This document shows positions 59,935-64,000 of a stretch of 64,000 nucleotides of DNA, piece after piece. Numbering within the stretch: position 1 is the first letter of the stretch; every line of letters starts with the position of its first letter. The stretch comes from Symsagittifera roscoffensis (lineage: Eukaryota; Xenacoelomorpha; Acoela; Convolutidae): the NCBI RefSeq assembly GCF_963678635.1, contig NC_087067.1:6736647-6800646 (forward strand), read 5' to 3'. A program made the translations under genes and the position numbers. Under the pieces are notes generated by a model. The model ran no database searches. It saw only the letters and a program-made list of their open reading frames with translations, and was not told where the DNA came from.

Positions 59935-61203
59935 CATAAAGTTAGAGATGAATTCAGTTGCTAAGAAAATACAGTTAAAGTAGATTACGATATTGCCGAC
60001 ACTTTTTTGTTATTCGCCTCGATCACAAACCTTTTTGCGCTGATCATACGGTACAAACTCGGTCTCTAAAAGTACGACAGTACTCGCCATAGTTATCCAA
60101 TATGGTGGGAACTTCACAAAGAACAACGGTAATATCTTGAACATTGAATGGCAGAAATTCCCTGAAAAAAACAATGGGACAAAAATGCTTCCATAGGGGT
60201 AGATTATTCAACTTTCTGCTTCAATTGAGAGTGGTTAGATCAAACCCAGAAGTAAATTTCTCTTCTCCAGGTCAAATCACCGGACGTTCAGTGGCAATCC
60301 CCCATTCCCAGATGATAGTAGGAATTTGATTTTTTTATACGAAACGTAGTGACAATGCGTGTCAAATTTCATAATCTGAGCCGAATCTATCAGTTTGACC
60401 GAAAGTCTTACCACTGGGGAAAAACAACCCTTCAATGAGAATTGGCAATTTGCGCAAAATTTTGAGAGAGGTCACCTTGATTCTGTGGCGACCAAACCAG
60501 AAAAAGACCACTGGTGTATGAAGCCCCTCGAAAACTCCTTCCGGTGTTAATAGCCGTCCGGGAAAACCATAACGTACCTTAAAAGTTGATGACTTGGAGA
60601 ACCGCAAAGGGATATGGATGGCATTTGGTAGGTATGACCCTAGTAGACCTATTAACCCAAACAAAGACGATTGGTCTCGGGTTAATCTTTTGTCGAACTT
60701 TAGGCGTTTAGAACCTGAGTTGCATAGAAAAATCCGGTTTTAATACAGGATAGTGACATTTTCTCCAGCCTTAATTGAAGCAGAAAATAAGAAGGTATTG
60801 ATGCGGAGTCAAATTGGATTCAATTAGAGTGAAACTAGGCAAAATTTGGATTGAATTTGGCTATGATAGTTCAATCATTACTAGAAAACCAATTAAACCA
60901 AAGGAAAATAGTCCCGGCGGATTTTGGCAGAAATAGAACCTTATTTGGACCTAATTTGATCTGAATTTAGTTACTTTTGGAATTTCTGAGTGCGAGCGAT
61001 ACAACCACAAGAGCAGCAACAAAAAGGGCTAGCAAAATAATACACAGTTCACTAGAACTGCCATCAACTTAACCCTTTCCTGATTGTAGATAGGACTGAA
61101 TCTCCGTCGTCCCGCAGAATTCAGTACCCAAGATACCACTTAGCGGTGCCGTTAAGCAAGATAGGGAACAAACTTAGAGAGGCAATTCCCTTAATTCTAC
61201 AAA
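59935..61203 (+). repeat. 3' LTR (diverged, ~1.27 kb)
   Basis: Aligned blocks as described for the 5' LTR; shorter by about 0.8 kb. Identity to the 5' LTR looks like 65-75%, so the insertion is old or the two LTRs derive from different subfamily copies. Confidence 0.7.
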
Positions 61204-61290
61204 ACTGATTTGGCTAATAAAGTTTTTATGCAGTCAGTCCTCAGCGCATAAGAGAGTCCTTACCCCCTGCACAAGTAGCTTTCATCTTAC

Positions 61291-61386
61291 ATTGTTCTGA
61301 CAGAAGGAGTACAGTCTGGGGTTGAATTCGAGGGCTTCCATGGATCTGCAGCTCCAGTTGGTCTTGAACTGGGACTCTCTCTCGTC
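61291..61386 (-). CDS. Candidate internal exon (32 codons) of the unrecognised membrane protein
   Basis: 96 bp between CTGCGGCAG| acceptor and |GTAAGATG donor, phase 0 at both ends, encoding DERESQFKTNWSC... LYSFCQNN. GC-rich codon use contrasts with the flanks. Cysteines and a Trp suggest an extracellular or lumenal segment. It would join in frame to the exon at 52634-52792. Confidence 0.5.
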
Positions 61387-61955
61387 CTGCCGCAGTCAAG
61401 GTCACGAATTAGGGATATCAAGTTTCGAGCTGACCCAGAATTATTTATTGAACAAAACACGATGATATAACTATAGTTAAAATTTATAAAATAATAAATG
61501 AACGGTTTCTTATAACACTAGATCGAAACAGATTTTGCTCAAAATGTTCTTACTTTCAGCATTTTCCTTGTCAACACCCATTAATGTTTCAGTCATTTTT
61601 CAAATTCAAATCAAAATTGAAGTCTAATTTCCCTTTTTTTTTAAAAAAAGACATGAGCCAAAATTAGAGCGTTAGAAAACAATGAGATTATTTAATATAC
61701 AAATCATGTCCTGGGTTCTCATATTGGGTCTTTAGGGGAAGTTATACCCCCTCCTCTCATAATATCAAAACCGTATTGTGGTGAGGCTATAACTTTTACT
61801 TTTTGTTACTGGACTGTAGGGGTCTATAAAATGAAGGAGGCTAGATATTGTACACTGCACTCGATGTACGCCCCCCCCCCAAAAAAAAAAACTGCCAACT
61901 TTCTATTTCTTTAATTTTTGCTGGCAGAGCCCGACTGTTATGTATGCAGACTAAC

Positions 61956-62198
61956 AATGTAGGTTTGGTTCTGAGTCCAGCAGAAGGGAAACCAGACTTT
62001 GTTTTCCAACATGAACATGAAGTTTTTGCAGCAGAGGTAGTGCATCTTCATCTGGTACATCTGCAGCTTCGTCGCTTTCTTCGTCAGCAGGATTTCGTCC
62101 CTCGGAAGAGCCTCAAGGTCAGCCAGGGTTCCAAGGTCACCACAGAACTGCAACTCTTCTCTAAAGAGGAAAACTCTGGCTTGTTCCCCTTCATAAAC
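61956..62198 (-). CDS. Candidate upstream exon of the same gene
   Basis: An open frame with coding-like composition: EGEQARVFLFREELQFCGD, LEALPRDEILLTKKATKLQM, CCKNFMFMLENKVWFPFC. The donor at 61955 (ATT|GTTAGT) is weak but would keep phase 0 with the next exon; alternatively the frame simply ends at TAA (61938-61940) and this is a terminal exon. The 5' limit is not clear, since no strong acceptor is seen before the in-frame stop at 62199. I recognise no family. Confidence 0.42.
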
Positions 62199-62239
62199 TC
62201 AATCGCAACTTGTTTTTCGTGTGTTTTTTTTGGCTGAGG

Positions 62240-63834
62240 GCTATAAGGAGAAAGAAATGGTCTTATAAAGTATGTAGTTTAGTGTAATACTTCCGTTACG
62301 GAGAAAAAAACTGAAAAAAAGGACAGGCTAGAACTTGAATTCAACGGATCAGCTTTTAATAGATGAGTAACTATTACAGTGAGTTGTTTTTGAAACTTTC
62401 AACAGTCTGCTTCTGCTTCACATTCGGATCAAAAGTCCTCGGTTAACCTTTTCTTGCAAACTGCTTTTTTCCACCCACAATCAAAAGTTTTCCACGATTA
62501 GAATTTGCAGGTAAGAGATGTCCAGAAAATTTGAGCAACAGGGAGTTGAATATTTAGAGAAATCGGATCTTGTTAGCTATTCCCCACCTATAGTACCTTG
62601 TAACGAATCTCCACCCCCCCCCCCCTCTATAAAGAAATAATTGAACAGTTGAGCGTATAAGAGTTTTGTACCTTGTTAACTAACCCCCCACTATTGCAAT
62701 ATGGGGGGGGGGTAGTTAACAGAGAAATCTTTTTTCAATTTGCAAACCGTCTAAAATAAAATTAAATAAGGAGGCCTTTATAACACTTGTAAGCTACGGA
62801 TCGGATCGTTTACACTCAGTTGATAAATTGATATCACTCACTTACTCTTTTTCTGAACCGGAAGTTTCTGGAACAAGCAAGAGGCAAATCGTCCAACTTG
62901 AAGTTATCAAATCCAATTTCATTGTCATTTTCAGGTTTTAATATCTATAAAGGTTTGCTGAAACCTATTAATTTTTTTCAGAAGTGGCTTTAACTACAGG
63001 CTCGCGTGAATAAGTTTTGCACAAAATAATGCCTTTACCCATGCTACTCTAATTTACATGCATATCATTTTTCATACATGAATTTTTTGTTTCAGCATTG
63101 CACTTCTCACTTAAATAATTCTGTTTTTTTTTTCATACTGAAGGCAAAATTTGTTTGGCACTTTAATTTGCGATTTCATAATTCAGAGCATAAATGATGC
63201 AGTTATCAATTTAGGACGAAACATTTTGTCGTTCAATTTCTGCTAAAGATTCATATCTACATTGATTTTTTTTGTGTGGAACCGTTCAAAACAATTGAAT
63301 GATTCAGACATTCTTAAAGCAAGTTTCTCGCTTCTTCCGTGACAAAACGGTGTTTCAATTTTTGCATTTAAACTAAAAAAACCAGCTGCCATGTTTCTTC
63401 AGTAGCGGCATTTTTCTCACAATTTTCAGATTTTGGTACAATTTTCAGCAGATCAATATAAAAAAAACCCGAACCCGGCATTGTATTGACAAGAAGAAAT
63501 ACGTTCTTTTGCCGTTAAACTTGAATTTTTTGTACTAAACAGCTCAAAAATTCTATGTTACGGCAATTCATTCAAAGCTTATAGCATTATAATTTAAATT
63601 TCACAAAAAAAATCTCAGCGTAGGGTTTTGCTGCAAAATATGAAATTTTGCAATAAAAGTCATTTTTTGGACCTGAGAACTGAGAATTCCAACTGAAAAA
63701 AGCCCAAATGTGAATTTAAAGAATTTTTGCTCTCTGGTGTTTTATACTTGAGAATGGTTTTTGAGAGTATATACAATTTTTGATCAAAGAAGTTTGGTTC
63801 TTGGGTGTAAATAACACGACAAAATACTATAATC
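62240..63834. other. Intergenic or intronic AT-rich DNA with C/G-run hairpin
   Basis: No gene is seen. At about 62666-62721 GTTAACTAACCCCCC and GGGGGGGTAGTTAAC form a near-perfect inverted repeat around ACTATTGCAATAT. A C-run at 62613-62626 precedes it, with a partial direct repeat of TACCTTGT. Confidence 0.55.
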
Positions 63835-64000
63835 CAGGAGCGGATTTAGGAGGGGGGAGCGGACGCTTTCTCCCCCCCCCCTCAGGAATTTGACTCCCTG
63901 CAAGCCCAAAGGGCCCTCCCTGTGTACTATTTTAGATATCCATTTTTGGCCGACTGACCCTAATATTTTTCTAACGGCGCATTTGGGGCCAATATATACT
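63835..64000. mobile_element. hAT-type MITE copy, cut by the window end
   Basis: Begins CAGGAGCGGATTTAGG and matches the 51939 copy through CCATTTTTGGCCGACTGACC and CCAATATATACT. The rest lies outside the window. Confidence 0.8.

Larger units (their letters stand above)
54220..61203 (+). mobile_element. Degenerate Ty3/gypsy-like LTR retroelement
   Basis: Two diverged direct repeats (about 54220-56296 and 59935-61203) flank a region with gag-like, protease-like and integrase-like remnants in the usual gypsy order on the plus strand. All frames are interrupted. The space between the reverse transcriptase-like start (about 58080) and the integrase C-terminal part (58840) is too short for reverse transcriptase, RNase H and the integrase core, so pol has a large internal deletion. 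It lies in the putative intron of the minus-strand membrane-protein gene. Confidence 0.75.

Overview
This is animal (metazoan) nuclear DNA, AT-rich and repeat-dominated. Evidence: spliced genes with GT-AG introns, SLC28-type nucleoside transporters with invertebrate-like divergence, tRNA-derived repeats, TIR elements of hAT type, an LTR retroelement and a decayed Polinton/Maverick-type element. I cannot place the phylum. A 200-base run of N (36917-37116) is a scaffold gap.

Layout. (1) About 345-26131: one continuous satellite array of ~167-bp monomers. Several higher-order repeats of different length (about 500, 1004, 1340-1380, 1650 and 1845 bp) occupy different zones. The many 60-80 codon open frames there are by-products of the repeat. 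(2) 26132-36780: a concentrative nucleoside transporter (CNT/SLC28) cluster on the minus strand: a 3' fragment copy (27475-28169), a complete two-exon gene (28924-31194) and a second complete two-exon paralogue (34506-36773). The fragment arose by a ~1.45-kb tandem duplication of the 3' half of the first gene. The two complete genes share a 188-bp tract that is nearly identical while its surroundings are clearly diverged, which suggests gene conversion. Small foldback elements lie upstream of the first gene. (3) 36917-41475: gap plus at least 3.6 copies of a ~1.21-kb tandem repeat. Each unit carries a tRNA-Ser(GCT)-like stretch on the minus strand and a ~20-bp minisatellite. (4) About 43880-49260: a decayed Polinton-like element, all on the plus strand: packaging-ATPase-like remnant, retrovirus-type integrase, minor-capsid-like fragments, small basic ORF, major-capsid-like pseudogene and adenain-like protease remnant. 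(5) 50580-53320: palindromes, a tRNA-derived SINE candidate and hAT-type MITE copies, one with TIRs and an 8-bp target duplication. (6) About 54220-61203: an old Ty3/gypsy-like LTR retroelement with diverged, unequal LTRs. (7) 52634-62198, minus strand: three candidate phase-0 exons of an unrecognised single-pass membrane protein; if they belong together, the LTR element lies in its intron. The window ends inside another hAT-type MITE copy.

Only the two complete CNT genes look clearly functional; they would import nucleosides coupled to cation gradients. The rest is satellite, mobile-element debris, or tentative exons. I see no convincing new biological system. The most unusual structures are the multi-scale satellite, the tRNA-Ser-headed tandem repeat that shares a piece with the Polinton remnant, and the CNT duplication/conversion history.
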